Source: Cacajao melanocephalus (taxonomy: Eukaryota > Chordata > Mammalia > Primates > Pitheciidae). Taken from it: 64,000 nt of DNA. Under the pieces are notes generated by a model. The model saw only the letters and a program-made list of their open reading frames with translations. It did no database searches and was not told the origin of the DNA. How positions within the stretch are numbered: position 1 is the stretch's first letter; each line of letters begins with the position of its first letter. Shown here piece after piece: positions 10,896 to 23,319 of this stretch. The translations under genes and the position numbers were made by a program. The stretch is from the NCBI GenBank assembly GCA_963573385.1, contig CAUYLG010065590.1:1-64000 (forward strand), given 5' to 3'.

Positions 10896-11645
10896 TAAAG
10901 AAGTATTTGGCACTTATCTTGTTGAATACCAGAGAAGCTAGGAATGTCCAGTAAACCGACAACCCATAACTGTTCATAAAAAGGGAAAAGGTGAGTGAGT
11001 TTGCTGTGGCATGCTGTGTGCACACTTATGCCATCTCCTGGTCACCTCTGTTTCCTTCTCTGATGTTCTCAGACCTCCTCTTTGATCACTTCTGCATCAT
11101 TGCTTGGTCCCAATGTCAAAGCCACTGCTGAAGTTTGCTGTGTCTACTACTTTTTTTCTCATTTTTGGAAGTGAAAATAATGTTGGCCAAATTTCTATCC
11201 TTTCATGCTATTCTTGCCCTTTGTGTTTCCTCAAAGCCCCATTTTTGGGATGGAGTTCAATACAAGCCAAAAAATGAGAACTCAATTAGAAAAATGAAGG
11301 GTTCACTTATAGTACCCCAATCCCCTACAGACAATTTTCCTGGCCAGAGAAGATAAAGGAGTGGGGTGATTCCATTTCCCTTCACTATTTCCTAAGCATG
11401 ACACCATGGGTCCAATCAGCAGGCCAGCTTCATATTCCCAATTCACTCTGATTTTTCTATTCACAATAACTGGATTGTGGAGACATGGGTAAGTGTGGTC
11501 TGAATTCTTCAACCTGAACAAATGGGTTCCTGGGAAGAAACTGTGCTTTGACTGGGACTCTGGAAGGGGGCTTAGGGCTGCAACCAAGGACTGTAGGTTG
11601 CAAAGCATGGAGCCGAAGAAGGTCTGAAAACTGTGCAGTGTAGAA
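10896..11645. other. No feature seen
   Basis: Overlapping minus-strand frames (101 and 87 codons, 11303-11720) match nothing I know. Confidence 0.4.
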
Positions 11646-12095
11646 AGTTGGAAGTGAGTGGAATGGCCAGGCCTTCATGCATAAGCTGGCTCTGCCGCAG
11701 TCATGTCTCAACCTACTCATTCCTCGTTCTTTGGGGCCCAGTTACCTTGAGCTCCCTTTGTGCCCCTTTCTCCCTGCTCTCCCTTCCCTTGGATAACTCA
11801 GCTTCTATCCAGTCTCAGCTGAAAGGCCAATGTCTCCAAAGATCCTCTTCAAATTCCTATTACAGGTTAGAATGCTGGCTATTTTCCTCATAGAGTCCTG
11901 CCTTCCGTTAGCAATGCACTTGTTACACATGGTAGTCATGAGTATGAGCCATGGTTTGACTTCCCTACTAGTTTATAAGCTGCATAAAGGCGAGAGAATT
12001 GCTCTGTCTTGCTTACCATTTTATCCCTCACTGCAGTGCCTGAGATAGGAGAAGCGCTCATTAAATATTTGTTGAATAAACGAATGAACTCTAGA
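11646..12095 (+). mobile_element. L2 3' end
   Basis: Ends in 'gcgctcattaaatatttg' then 'ttgaataaacgaatgaac', preceded by 'agtttataagctgcataaa', the classic L2 terminus. Confidence 0.75.
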
Positions 12096-13064
12096 GCACC
12101 ACTCTAAAGTGAATGTAAACAGAGATGGGCACTCCATACAAAGTCATGGGCCAGTAGCCACTGTCACTAGGGCAGCCACAATAGCCTATGCATTTGTTAG
12201 GTTTGATATCCCAAAAATGTGTGCTTAATAAATGAAAGAATATTTATTTCACTGTGCTTGGATTTTGAACCATCATACCCCTCCAAATGAGGTAAGCCTA
12301 TAATGGAGTAAAACTCTTTCCTCCCCAAGAATCAGAATGACCTCTGCTAATAAATAAATTTTGGCAAGTTCTGGATCACAGATAAAAAATTAGAGTTTTT
12401 CCCCCTCCAAAGCACTTCCTTGAGGATGCACTGAATCACAGTGAATGGCCAATTGAACCACTAGCAGGCCCAATAGAAAGTGGGTTGTCAGAGACTCATA
12501 TTACGTAGGATTAATATTAGGCATCTCTGTCTCAGCCCAGTGAAAGGCCTCAAGTGTCCTTGGAATCTCAGCGACCTTTCCCTATCAATGATGACATTGT
12601 TCTCCAGGCTTGATGGCTTAATTCATAGAAAATGCAACACACTCCTCATCGCTATTGCCCACCACATCTGGGATGGGGTCCGGGGGCCTGAGAATACTGA
12701 GTTCCACACACCAAAATGTTACATTTCCCTTGCATAAACTTCCCAGGCTTTAGGAGCTCCTGAGTGGGGTTTTCTTTTTTTTTTAATATCTCTACAATCA
12801 TCCCAGTGGTCTTAGCTGAGAATTAGGAGGCAATTGCGCAAGTTCTAGGAGCCTAGCAGGTCTTAAACCTGTCATCAGCGTGCTCCTCTGATCCAACAGG
12901 GCGAAGCTGCAGAGGACAAAATCACCTAGAAGTTAAGCAGTATTAGTAGGATCTGAAGCCCATACATACCATTTTCATTTGGGGAAATCACAATGACACT
13001 AATGGGTTGTTGGCATGTTTGTTTCTAAATCTTCATTATGCCTTTAAGAGTTTGCTATTGGTTT
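12096..13064. other. No feature seen
   Basis: Nothing placed. A short T run at 12774-12784 is the only simple sequence. Confidence 0.4.
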
Positions 13065-13295
13065 TCTTTCATTTTACAGATGAGGGGGATATGGTTCAGA
13101 ACACACAGCAATTAAATGGATTGCTGGGATTCAAATATAGGTCTGCCTGATTTCAAACAATAGAGTGAGTGGTGATGGCACCTATTGAACACCTAGTTGT
13201 ATTACATAAGGTACTAGGGGTTTTAGATTCTTTTTCTTGTATATTTCTCATTGCAACCCTGTGCTGTAGAAACTGAAGCTAAGGCAAGCTTGTTA
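13065..13295 (-). repeat. Two adjacent MIR pieces, antisense
   Basis: 13065-13160 has 'tttacagatgagggggata' and 'gctgggattcaaatatagg'. 13165-13290 starts again with 'gcacctattgaacacctag'. The second piece restarts the MIR order, so two insertions are likely. Confidence 0.5.
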
Positions 13296-13689
13296 ATTTC
13301 GTTATGGTGCAATGCAGCATTGTTAGGCACAATTGGCAGCCAAAGAAGGGAAGATGAGTGACTGGGTGGTACAGACCGAGAGGCCTATCGGCTGGTGAGA
13401 GGATGGCCTAGATTAGAAAGGGACTACGGCCAGTCTGTGAAAGCAAGGATGGGACTGATTTAAGGTGAGTCTTCTGCCTGGAGAATGACTGGCACTTAGA
13501 ATATGTCTTCCGAATAGATGCATGACTGCTAGCAGAAGGCTGATGGATAGCAAAGATGCTCCTGGAGGATCCAGTGGGGTCTAACAGAGAGTCTTCACTT
13601 GGCCACACTTTACTCAGGCTTCTAAAGCTTCTAGGCCTATCTGTGTTCTTCTTTGTAAAATCTACTTTTAGCAAAAATGCTACTGAGTC
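13296..13689. other. Unassigned; could include the 5' part of the LTR to the right
   Basis: The left boundary of the adjoining LTR-like sequence is not clear. A 120-codon minus-strand frame (13408-13770) crosses this boundary and is not a known protein. Confidence 0.3.
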
Positions 13690-14045
13690 AGTTTTGCAAG
13701 GACTCCCTGCCCTCAATACCTGATCCCTCTTGATATCTGGTAGATTCCTCATCCTGCACCACCAGGTCATGACGGACCACTCTAGACTACCTTCTGCAAG
13801 AATCCTGTTAGGTCAGTTTTGCCAGAAATCCCCCTTACCCTTAATGTCTCTGCTTAGTTATTCTCCTGCTTCCTGGCTATAAATTCCCACTTGCCCATGC
13901 TGCATTTGGAGTTGAGCCCAATCTCTCTACCCCACTGCAAAATCCCATTGCAGTGGTCCCTCTATGCCTATGGCAATGGTGCTGGATGAAGTCTGCCTTA
14001 CCAATATTTAACAAGTATCACTGAATAACTTTTCTTTAATAGGTC
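13690..14045 (+). mobile_element. ERV-type solo LTR (3' part), class uncertain
   Basis: Promoter-like 'ggctataaattcccactt' (13875-13892) is followed by a pyrimidine-rich leader, 'gtggtccctctatgcc' and 'gatgaagtctgccttacca', where the second half resembles the poly(A)-signal and U5 region of class I LTRs. No internal viral sequence adjoins it, so it is probably a solo LTR. Confidence 0.5.
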
Positions 14046-14964
14046 TTAAAGCAGCAGTTTTGGGAGTGAGCTGCTAGGAGTTGGGGTCCTAGAATGGTGG
14101 ACTTCACAGGGTCTTAAAGGAGGAGCCATTTGCAATGATTACAAGAGCCAATGTGAGGTCATGAGACAGGCAGCTGCAGAGACATGTGGCAATGGCCCCT
14201 GACATTGAGGAGCAAGAGGCTGAAGAGGGGTGACTCCTTCCACTCATTTCCTTAGTATTTCACTCTTCTGGGTTGTTGGTGTACATAGGGATAGGATGGA
14301 TGTAAATCCTCAGTCACTTTGAAGTGCCAAGTGTCAGGTTTCTCCAAAGCTCAAAAAAGGGAGACAAGGCTGTAAACATCTTTATATCAAGGTCCACTTT
14401 GCTCCTGTGACATTAGTGCTGCCTGTGGTATGTAGCCAGAAAGCTCAGATGTGGGTGGTGGTGCCTCCCACTGCAGCTTTCTCTGGATTCAGTGGAAGTA
14501 AAGACAGAGTTGGTCTATGAGTATATTTTCTTTTTCATCTAAACTCTGCCTTTACCCAAGCAGCCCCAGCTTCCTGCAGCAGAGATCTGGGCTATAAGAG
14601 AGCTGGCCTTATTTTATTTTTTATTAAGTTCATGAACTTTAGAGGAAGGAAGTTGAAAAAAATGGTCTCATTACCTCAGGAATGAAGGCTCAAACTTGTT
14701 TTAATGCCAAATGTTGGCATGGCCTTGCTTGTTATAGCCACAAATAATCCTGGTGGAAAAATTGCAACAGAGTGGCAAGGCACAAACAGGATGACTTCTT
14801 GGGGTGAAGCAGGTGGGGTGGAGGAAGTGGAGGTCAGTGAAGGGTCAGCTTAAACTGGAGAAGATCCTGAAGTTGAGGCTTGTAGATTTCAACTATGGTT
14901 AGCCATTCATACAGATTGGCCATGGGAGGGCCGAATCTACCATTGACTCTTCCAGACACTAGGA
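14046..14964. other. No feature seen
   Basis: Unplaced sequence with no long frame on either strand. Confidence 0.4.
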
Positions 14965-15190
14965 TACTGGGAAGAGCTTGGGTCTGGATGCAGATGGGTC
15001 TGATTCAAATTCCAAAGTAGCTACTTATTAAAAGCTCCGTGACAGTTTACAAGTTTCCCGAACCTCCTGTGCTTCAGTTTCCATGTCTGTAAAATGCAGA
15101 AACTATTTACCCTGCAGGATTGTTAAGGGGATTAGAGGAGAACATAAGAAAGGTGTTGGGTGCTGGGTCTATAAAGGAAAATGTGGTACA
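14965..15190 (+). repeat. MIR, sense
   Basis: 'tgggtctgattcaaattcc', 'cttcagtttccatgtctg' and 'aaaatgcagaaactattt' follow MIR from the tRNA-like head to the core. Confidence 0.75.
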
Positions 15191-15344
15191 AGCAACGTTC
15201 TCTAATAAAAGATCTCCTTGCCTAACCCAGGGCAGCAGTTCTCATGGTTTAATTGTTCACTGACCAGAAGGCTGACCGCAGTGCTGGAATCTCCCTCCTC
15301 TGCAGAGGGTTGTTGGAGGAATGCTGAACATCAGGGCCCAAAGA

Positions 15345-15528
15345 TCATTGTTTGCCAGACTTCTCTGACGATGAGAATCTCCTGAGGGTATTTGTTAAAT
15401 ATTACTAGTTTCTGGCTTCATCCCAGACCTATTGAATAAGAAACTCTAGGAAAGGGCCAGGAACCTGTGTTTTTAATAAGAGACCATGACAATTCCTAAC
15501 ATCAGGGAATTTGGGGAAACACAGTTAT
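15345..15528 (+). mobile_element. MER20 (hAT-Charlie) relic
   Basis: 'gagaatctcctgagggtatt', 'cccagacctattgaataag' and 'gaaactctaggaaa' followed by a 'ctgtgtttttaataag' segment match MER20 in order. Confidence 0.65.
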
Positions 15529-15689
15529 TGCTTACTGCATTTCTGAATGATTGGTGATAGCGAGCTAGTTTTTGTCTCTGTAAGATTAAAATACATATTG
15601 ACTACACAGATGACCTCCAGGACTCAGATTTATTAAATTTCTTAAACCTTATACTTGAGTGATATTTAGGAGAAGAGTACGTTATGTTT

Positions 15690-15895
15690 TTAGGGGAAAG
15701 ACACTCTGTCATTGCTCCCTGCCTTTGCCGTTGCTGTTCTCCCTGCTTGAAATTCTCTCCCTGTCTCGTCTACCTGGCAAAACTTGCTCCTTCTTCAACA
15801 GCTGGATCAAGACATTTCTTCTGCAAACCTTTCGTGACTCTCGCAGGCTGGATCAGGTGCTTCTTCCTCTATGTTCCCTTTGTGACTTTGTGATA
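15690..15895 (+). mobile_element. L2 fragment
   Basis: 'tgctgttctccctgcttgaa' and 'gctccttcttcaac' correspond to the segment of L2 preceding its terminal 3' end. Confidence 0.55.
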
Positions 15896-16171
15896 TGAGA
15901 AGTGATTATAAGATGAACCATTTCATATTATGTGTTTGTTTTTGTGTTTCTTCCCACACTAGCTTATGTGTATAGGGGTCAAAAAGAGTCACAGTACCTA
16001 TTTTGAATCTTATGAGTCAGGTCAAGCAAAACACTTGAATAGGGAGTTGAAAGAGTAAGAGTTGTCCAGAGTAAAAAAGGTGATTCCCAGTGAACAGCAG
16101 GTGCAAAAGTGTGGATGTAAAAGAAAAACACAGTTTTTTTTCCCATCTTGAACCATTTTTAATGGGAAAAC

Positions 16172-16480
<309 letters not shown>

Positions 16481-16568
16481 AGAAAATCATTTTTGCAATG
16501 ATAATTTTTAAGTTCTTGAAGATTTTTTAGTAAGGCCATGATTGGTAGTTTTTCATTAGGATTTAGTC

Positions 16569-16616
16569 ACAAGGGCCAGAAAAGGGACTATTACAAGGGC
16601 CAGAAAAGGGACAATT
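16569..16616 (+). repeat. 24-bp tandem duplication
   Basis: Two adjacent 24-bp copies starting 'acaagggccagaaaaggg' (16569-16592, 16593-16616) differ at one base. Confidence 0.9.
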
Positions 16617-16714
16617 GTAATTCTGAAAATAATGCTTTTAATTGTTAAAATTAAAAAGAGCCCAAATTAGTTCAGATAATCCATACACTGGATGGCTTTG
16701 CAAAGTGTAATATG

Positions 16715-16865
16715 ACTCTGGAAGTGTGTGAAAGACTTTAGCTTCAGATATACCTGGCCAATCATGCCTTTTCTACCTCTCACTGGGTGGCCTTGAGCAA
16801 GTTACTTAGATTCTTTATGCTTCAGGTTTCCATGTGTAAAATAGAAAATCAACATTCTTTTCCTT
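16715..16865 (+). repeat. MIR, sense
   Basis: 'ctgggtggccttgagcaagt', 'tacttagattctttatgc' and 'catgtgtaaaatag' are the MIR core in sense order. Confidence 0.65.
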
Positions 16866-16979
16866 CCCTTCTATCCTTTCAAAGTTGAAAGAGGAAATTA
16901 AAAAATAAAAATAATAAAGATTTTTAAATAACTTTGATAGGCTGGAGCACTGGACAAACACTATTTAGATAAAATTATT

Positions 16980-17292
16980 AAAAAGACAAATATTGGCCAG
17001 CGCCGTGGCTCACGCCTGTAATCCCAGCACTTTGAGAGGCCGAGGCGAGTGGATCACAAGTTCAGGAGATTGAGACCGTCCTAGCCAACATGGTGAAACC
17101 TCATCTCTACTAAAAATACAAAAATTAGCTGGGCATGGTGGCAGGTACCTGTGATCCCAGCTACTAAGGAGGCTGAGGCAGCAGAATGGCTTGAACCTGG
17201 AAGGTGGAGATTACAGTGAGCCAAGATCGCGTCACTGCACTTCAGCTTGGCGACTAAGCGCGATTCCATCTCAAAAATAAAAAGATAAATAT
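16980..17292 (+). mobile_element. AluS/Y-type with target duplication
   Basis: Alu 16995-17278 starts 'ggccagcgccgtggctc' and ends in an A-rich tail. Flanks 'aaaaagacaaatat' (16980-16993) and 'aaaaagataaatat' (17279-17292) form a 14-bp target duplication with one mismatch. Confidence 0.92.
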
Positions 17293-17479
17293 GAAGTCCA
17301 GAATTCACAAACATAATAGAAATATTGGCTTGAAATGAATTAATTTGGTAGCAGCTCATGTCAGAAGCACTCTCCAAAATTATCAGAAATTAAGTTAAAT
17401 CAGCTCTAATGGGTTAATGGGACACTAAAAATGTACTTTTTCCTCTGGTATTACAACTAGATTGGTAAAAAATTTGACG

Positions 17480-17660
17480 TGTGATGTGTTGTCAGGGAAG
17501 GGGATTGAGAACCCTCATGCACTGCTTGGGGGAGTAGTGCAGTCATTCTGGAGAACAGTCTGGTCCTACTAAGCATGTGAAGTTTGTGTATGCCCATCAC
17601 TCATCAGTCTCACTCTTGGTTTGTGGCAAATTCTATAAATTAGTTCACCCAAGCTTCCTT
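17480..17660 (+). mobile_element. Old L1 fragment
   Basis: 'aaccctcatgcactgcttgg', 'agtcattctggagaacagtc' and the following 'tatgcccatcactcat' resemble the end of L1 ORF2. Confidence 0.6.
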
Positions 17661-17689
17661 CTGCCTCAACATAGAACATGGTTTCCAGC

Positions 17690-17704
17690 ACACTAGGGGG
17701 CACA
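17690..17704 (+). promoter_or_regulatory. Candidate CTCF motif
   Basis: acactagggggcaca matches the CTCF core (CCASYAGRKGGCRSY) except at the first and last bases. Binding is not shown by sequence alone. Confidence 0.35.
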
Positions 17705-18232
17705 AAGGTAAAAAGTAGTATTTTCCAGGTGTCTGTATTGCTTAGAGTCCATTTATTGTATTTTACTCTTTTATCCCCTGGTGTGCAGGAAATTGTGTCC
17801 TAAGGTTGCACAAATGCATGCGTATGATGTCTGGAAGGTGAAAGTGATTATCTTGAGGCAGAGACCTTGCCTTTGCTGCTTCTGCTGTTTTTACTAGTGT
17901 GCATACTCACAAAGACTTTAAATTGCTGCAATTTATTTTTTGGAAGATGTAGCAAAGGTCCTAGTGTCTGTTTCTAACATGGTGGCATTGAGAAAATGGA
18001 CACTGGGCATCCGTTTCACTAGTTGTGATGGCAGTAGAGGTGGTGCTGGTTTCCAAGCCCCACAGCCCTCCAGTGATGGCAAAGGCCATTGCTTCTTGGT
18101 GCACCAGTTCAGTTGTGTATTTCTGGTAGTTATTCTTGGAAGCTCAGCCAAGATCTTACTTCATTTTGGCCATTTAAAAATGAATTCTTTTACACAACAG
18201 GGTAACTGTAGTCAGTAATAATGTATTGTATA
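17705..18232. other. Unassigned; short opposed open frames
   Basis: Frames of 92 codons (plus, 17940-18218) and 72 codons (minus, 17933-18151) overlap. One minus frame reads NNYQKYTTELVHQEAMAFAI between stops and looks peptide-like, so an old retrocopy is possible, but I do not recognise a parent. Confidence 0.3.
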
Positions 18233-20294
18233 CAGACATACCTCATTTTATTGCGCTTTGCTTTAGTATACTTTGTAGATATTGTATTTTGTACAAATTA
18301 TCCAAATTATATATTTGTGGCAACCAAGTCTAATAGTTCCGTTTTTCCAATAACACATACTCACTTCATGTCTGTATCACATTTTGATAATTCTCAAAAT
18401 ATTCCACACTTGTTCATTATTATTGTATCTTTTATGGTAATCTGTGCTCCGTGATTTTTGCTGTTGCTGTTGTGGTTATTTTGGGGCAGGATGAACCTCA
18501 TCCATATAAAATGGTGAATTTAATCAATAAATTGGTGTGTTCTGATTGCTCCCCTGACCAGGCGTTTCCCCATCTCTTTCCCTCTCCCCAGGCCATCCTA
18601 TTCCTTGAGATGCAACAATATTAAAGTTAGGCTAATTAATAACTCTACAATGGCTTCTAAGTGTTCAAGTGAAAGGAAGGGTCACACATCTCTCACTTTA
18701 AATTAAAGGCTAAAAATGATTAAGCTTAGTAAGGAAGAAATGTCGAAAACCGAGGTGGGTCAATACCTAGGCCTCACGTGCCAAGCAGTAACCAAGTTTT
18801 GAATGCAAAGGAATAGTTCTTGAAGGAAATTAAAAGTGCTACCCCAGTGAACACATAAATGATAAGAAAAAGAAACAGCCATATTGCTCATATGGAGAAG
18901 GTTTTAGTGGTCTCGATAAATGATCAAACCAGCCTCAGCATTCCTTTAAGCCGAAGCCTAATCCAGAGCAAAGCCTAACTCTTTTCACTTCTATGAAGCC
19001 TGAGAGAGGTGATGAAGCTGCAGAAGAAAAGTTGGAAGGTAGCAGAAGTTTGTTCATGAGGTTTAAAGAAAGAAGCCATCTCCATACATAAAAGTGCAAG
19101 GTGAAGCAGCAACTGCTGATGCAGAAGCTGCAGGTAGTTAGTTATATAGAAGACCTAGCTAAGATCATTGAAGAAGGTGTCTACACTAAACAGCATGTTT
19201 CCAATGTAGAAGAAACAGCTTTCTATTGGAAGAAGATGCCATCTGGGATATTCACAGCTAGAGAGAAGTCACTGTCTAGCTTCAAAGTTTTAAAGGACAG
19301 GGTGATTCTCATATTAGGGGATAATATACCATCAACTTTAAGTTGAAGCCACCCATTTACCATTCTAAGAATCCTAAGGCCCCTCAGAATTATGTTAAAT
19401 CCACTCTGCTTGTATTCTATAAGTGCAACCATAAAGCTTGGAAGATAGCACATCTGTTTACAGCATGGTTTACTGAATGTTTTAAGCTCACTATTGAGAT
19501 CTGCTGCTCAGACGATGATTCCTTTTAAAATATTCCTGCTTATTGACAATGCACCTAGTCACACAGGAGCTCTGATGGAAATGTACAAGGAGATGTGTGT
19601 TGTTGTCATGCCTGCTAACACAATATCCATTCTGCAGTTCATGGATGAAGGAGTAATTTCAACTTTCAAGTCTTATTATTTAAGAAATACATTTCATAAG
19701 GCTTTAGCTGCCATAAACAGTGATTCTTCTCATGGATCTGGGCAATGTAAATTGAAAACTTTTTGGGAGGATTTACCATTTTAGATACCATTAAGAACAT
19801 GCATGATTCGTGGAAGAAGGTCAAAATATCAACATTAGCAGGAGTTTTGAAGAAATTGACTCCAATCCTCCTGGATGACTTTGAGGGGTTTAAGACTTCA
19901 GTGGAGGAAGGAACTGCCAATGTAGTGCAAGAATCAAGAGAACTGGAATTAGAAGTGGAGCTGGAAGATGAGATTAAATTGCTGGAATCTCATGATAAAA
20001 CTTGAATGGGTGAGGAATTGCTTCTTATGGACAAGAAAAGAAATATAATCTACTCCTGGTGAAGCTGCTATATACATTGTTGAAATGACAACAAAGGATT
20101 TAGAATGTTACATAAAGTTAGTTAATAAAGTAGCATCTGGATTTGAAGGGCCTGGCTACAGTTTTGACAGAAGTTTTACTGTGGGTAAAATGCTATCAAA
20201 CAGCATTGCGTGCTACACAGAAATCTTTTATTAAAGGAAGAAGCAATTGATGCAGCAAATTTCATTGTTGTCTTATTTTAAGAAATTGCCACAG

Positions 20295-20666
20295 ACATAA
20301 AAAAGAATGAAATCATGTCATTTGCAGCACATGAATGCAGCTGGAGGCCATTATTCTAAGGAAATTAACAAAGGAACAGAAAACCAAATGAGGCATGTTC
20401 TCACTTATAAGTAGAAGCTAAACAATGAGTCCTCATAGACATAAAGATGGCAACAATAGACATGGGATTTCTAGAGGAGGAGTGTGGAGAGGGAACTAAA
20501 GTTTCAAAAACTTTTGGGTACTATGCTTAGTATCTGGGTGACGGGCTCAATCATACTCCAAACCTTAGCATCATGAAATATACTCAGGTAACAAACCCTG
20601 CACACATACCCCTTGAATCTACAATACAATAGAAGTTGAAATTATCTTAAAAGAATCTTTAAAAAT
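20295..20666 (+). mobile_element. L1 3' end inserted in Tigger1
   Basis: 'aaagaatgaaatcatgtca', 'agctggaggccattattct', 'gcatgttctcacttataag' and 'cctgcacacataccccttg' are the L1 3' UTR in order, 5'-truncated. It ends near 20635 in A-rich sequence without a long A tail. It begins right after the left 15-bp target copy (20280-20294). Confidence 0.85.
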
Positions 20667-20850
20667 GTGCTATCCAATAGGAATACTATGTGAACTGTGT
20701 ATTTTAGTTGAACTTTTCTAGCAGCCACATTTTAAAAAGCAAAAAAGAAATAGTTAAAATGAATTATAGCATTATATTTTAGTTTACCCAATATATCTAA
20801 AATGTCATCATTTCAATGTGTATAAATATAGACAATTATTAATGAAAAAC
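20667..20850 (+). mobile_element. hAT MITE fragment carried with the L1 insert
   Basis: Starts with a terminal repeat 'gtgctatccaatagg' and runs through 'ctagcagccacatttt' and 'cccaatatatctaaaatgtc'. It is the same family as the nearly complete element at 32122-32417 and stops near 20845. It lies inside the same target duplication as the L1 piece (right copy 20851-20865). Confidence 0.65.
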
Positions 20851-21160
20851 AAGGAATTACCACGGCCACCTCACCTTTTAGCAACCACCACCCTAATCAG
20901 TCAACAACCATCAATGTCACGGGAAGACCCTCCACCAGCAAAACTACTACCACTTGTTGAAGGCTCAGATCATTGTCAGCATTTGTTTGCAATAAAGCAT
21001 TTTTAAATTAAGAGATACACATTGTTTTCTAAGATATAATGCTATTGTACTCTTAATAGACCACAGTATAATATAAACATAACTTTTATATGTACTAGGA
21101 AACCAAAAAATGTGTGACTCACTTTATTGGGATTTTATTTATTTATTTATTTTGCAATGA

Positions 21161-21613
<453 letters not shown>

Positions 21614-21622
21614 TTTTTTCAT

Positions 21623-21745
21623 GATTGGTAAATGAGATAATAGATGTTAATTAGCTTGATTGTATACATACATCAAAACATCACATTGTACACCAAAAAT
21701 GTGTATGATTATGATTTGTTGATAAAAAATAATAGTAACTAAAAA
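21623..21745 (+). mobile_element. Old L1 3' end
   Basis: 'gatgttaattagcttgat', 'tatacatacatcaaaacatc' and 'cattgtacaccaaaaatg' match the L1M 3' terminus, followed by an A-rich end. Confidence 0.75.
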
Positions 21746-21879
21746 ATAATGAATTCTCTTTATTAGATTTTTTTTTGGTTATATTAGGTTGAGGAGATTC
21801 TGACAACTTCAAATGATTAAAGGGAACCTTTTTTAAAGGGAATGTGAATGAGGACGTCTACTACTATGCTATATGCAGT

Positions 21880-22130
21880 AGCTGTGAGTTAGAGACTTCG
21901 GTTTACCAGCATTGAGGGGATGGATTTATAAAATGAGATGGATGAACACTCAAGAATTCTATGCAACAATTAGAAGCAAGGAGTCAAATGTCTACATAGT
22001 AACATGGACAGATCTTAATAGCACCTAATTAAAAAAAAACAAAGATAATGTCTATAACATAATGCCATTTATGCAATCTGAGACACACATGCAAAAAGAC
22101 AATGACATGACTGAAAATGACATACATCCT
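21880..22130 (+). mobile_element. Old L1-like 3' sequence
   Basis: 'gatggatgaacactcaagaa', 'gtaacatggacagatctt' and 'ataatgccatttatgcaat' resemble the 3' part of L1M/HAL1. Strongly diverged. Confidence 0.45.
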
Positions 22131-22800
22131 TATTTGATCTTTCCTGCAACAGAATGAGTGACTAATTGGGGAAGAGAAACAAAAGCAGTGAAGGCATAAA
22201 CAAGGAATAAATAGAGAAGAAGCCCTTTCACATACTGTTGAGGAACTTAGGAGAATGATTTCCAAAAATCTTTGCACAAAGCATGGAGGAGGGAAAGAGA
22301 ACCAATGTAATATATCGCAAGATAAAATACTTCTAAATGTCTCTAACACCACATTCATAATGCATTATAAACTTTTTCTCTTCAATAAATAAGGGAAGAC
22401 ATTGACAAAAAATAATACCCATGAGGAAGGAGAGTAGGATGATGACAGGGCCATGAAATACATCAGAAAAAAAGTTTTAAGACCTTGAGGATCTTCAGCC
22501 TGGAGACCAACAGAGAGGAAGGTAGGTGACCAACTCTTTTGGTTTTCCTGGAACTTTCCCAATCTTAGCACTGAAAGTCCTTTCTCCCAGCAAATCCTTT
22601 AGTCCAGGGCAAACCAGGATGGTTGGTCAATGTAGGGAGACATAATTGCTGTCTTCAACTTTGTAAAGAACTTCCATACAGAAAGAGGAATTGAACTGGC
22701 TCTATGCAACTTCAGAGGGCAGATTTTAGACCACTGAAAAGATTAATGTTAGAGAAAAAAAAATTGGCTGAATACATGAAGCATTTTTAACTTTATTTTT
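22131..22800. other. No feature seen
   Basis: AT-rich sequence. A 109-codon minus frame (22029-22358) overlaps the adjoining LINE-like piece and has no known domain. Confidence 0.35.
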
Positions 22801-23078
22801 TAAATATATAATGGACTTAGTTTTTTTTAAAATTTTATTCTAAGTTCTGGAATACATGTGCAGAACGTGCAGATTTGTTACATACGTATACATGTGTCAT
22901 GGTGGTTTGCTGCACCTATTAACTTGTCATCTAGGTTTTAAGCCCCACGTGCATTAGCTATTTGTCCTAATGCTCTCCCTCTCATTGCTCCCTACCCCCT
23001 GACAGGCCCCAGTGTGTGTTGTTCCCCTTTTTGTGTCCATGTGTTTTCATTGTTTACCACTTATGAGTGAGAACTACA
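22801..23078 (-). mobile_element. L1P-type 3' end, antisense
   Basis: 'ttctggaatacatgtgcaga', 'catgtgtcatggtggtttgc', 'caggccccagtgtgtgttg' and 'cacttatgagtgagaact' match the primate L1 3' UTR read backwards, starting from a short T run. Confidence 0.85.
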
Positions 23079-23137
23079 CGGAGCATTTTCTAATAACAAG
23101 CTATGAATCAGTGAGCATGCTATCTTTGTTTACAACA

Positions 23138-23308
23138 ATTAGTAATGTTAAATATTGTAAAAATTGGAGTTTGCCAATTATAAAACAAAATAATGTAATG
23201 TATGTGACCTGGTTTAACAGGTCTGTTTAAAAAAAAGGCATATCAACATACTCTCCCACTTACCATCTTCACGATGGTAGTAGATTAAAAACAGAGTATG
23301 ACAGTAGC
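23138..23308 (+). repeat. Long inverted repeat, left arm
   Basis: About 170 bp that pairs with 24101-24264 in opposite orientation, roughly 80-85% by eye with a few small gaps. The best core is 19 perfect bases (23248-23266 with 24142-24160). Family unknown to me. Confidence 0.75.
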
Positions 23309-23319
23309 TGTCATACTAT

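Larger units (their letters stand above)
18650..20980 (+). pseudogene. Tigger1 transposase remnant
   Basis: The start ATG at 18650 reads MASKCSSERKGHTSLTLN and hits a TAA at codon 19 (18704-18706). Later pieces are split over frames: 19101-19346, 19494-19784 ([16 protein letters not shown], the second catalytic Asp of the DDE domain), 19763-20005, and a tail after the insertion (about 20851-21006). The first catalytic Asp codon is GAA (Glu) at 19209-19211, in NVEETAFYWKKMPS. The third, in [13 protein letters not shown], is kept. Stops, frameshifts and the insertion make it inactive. Confidence 0.9.

Noticed and set aside
23296..23316. Small hairpin gtatgacag-tag-ctgtcatac as a terminator or small RNA
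   Set aside because: It lies at the inner end of the long inverted repeat, and bacterial-style terminators do not apply to this genome.
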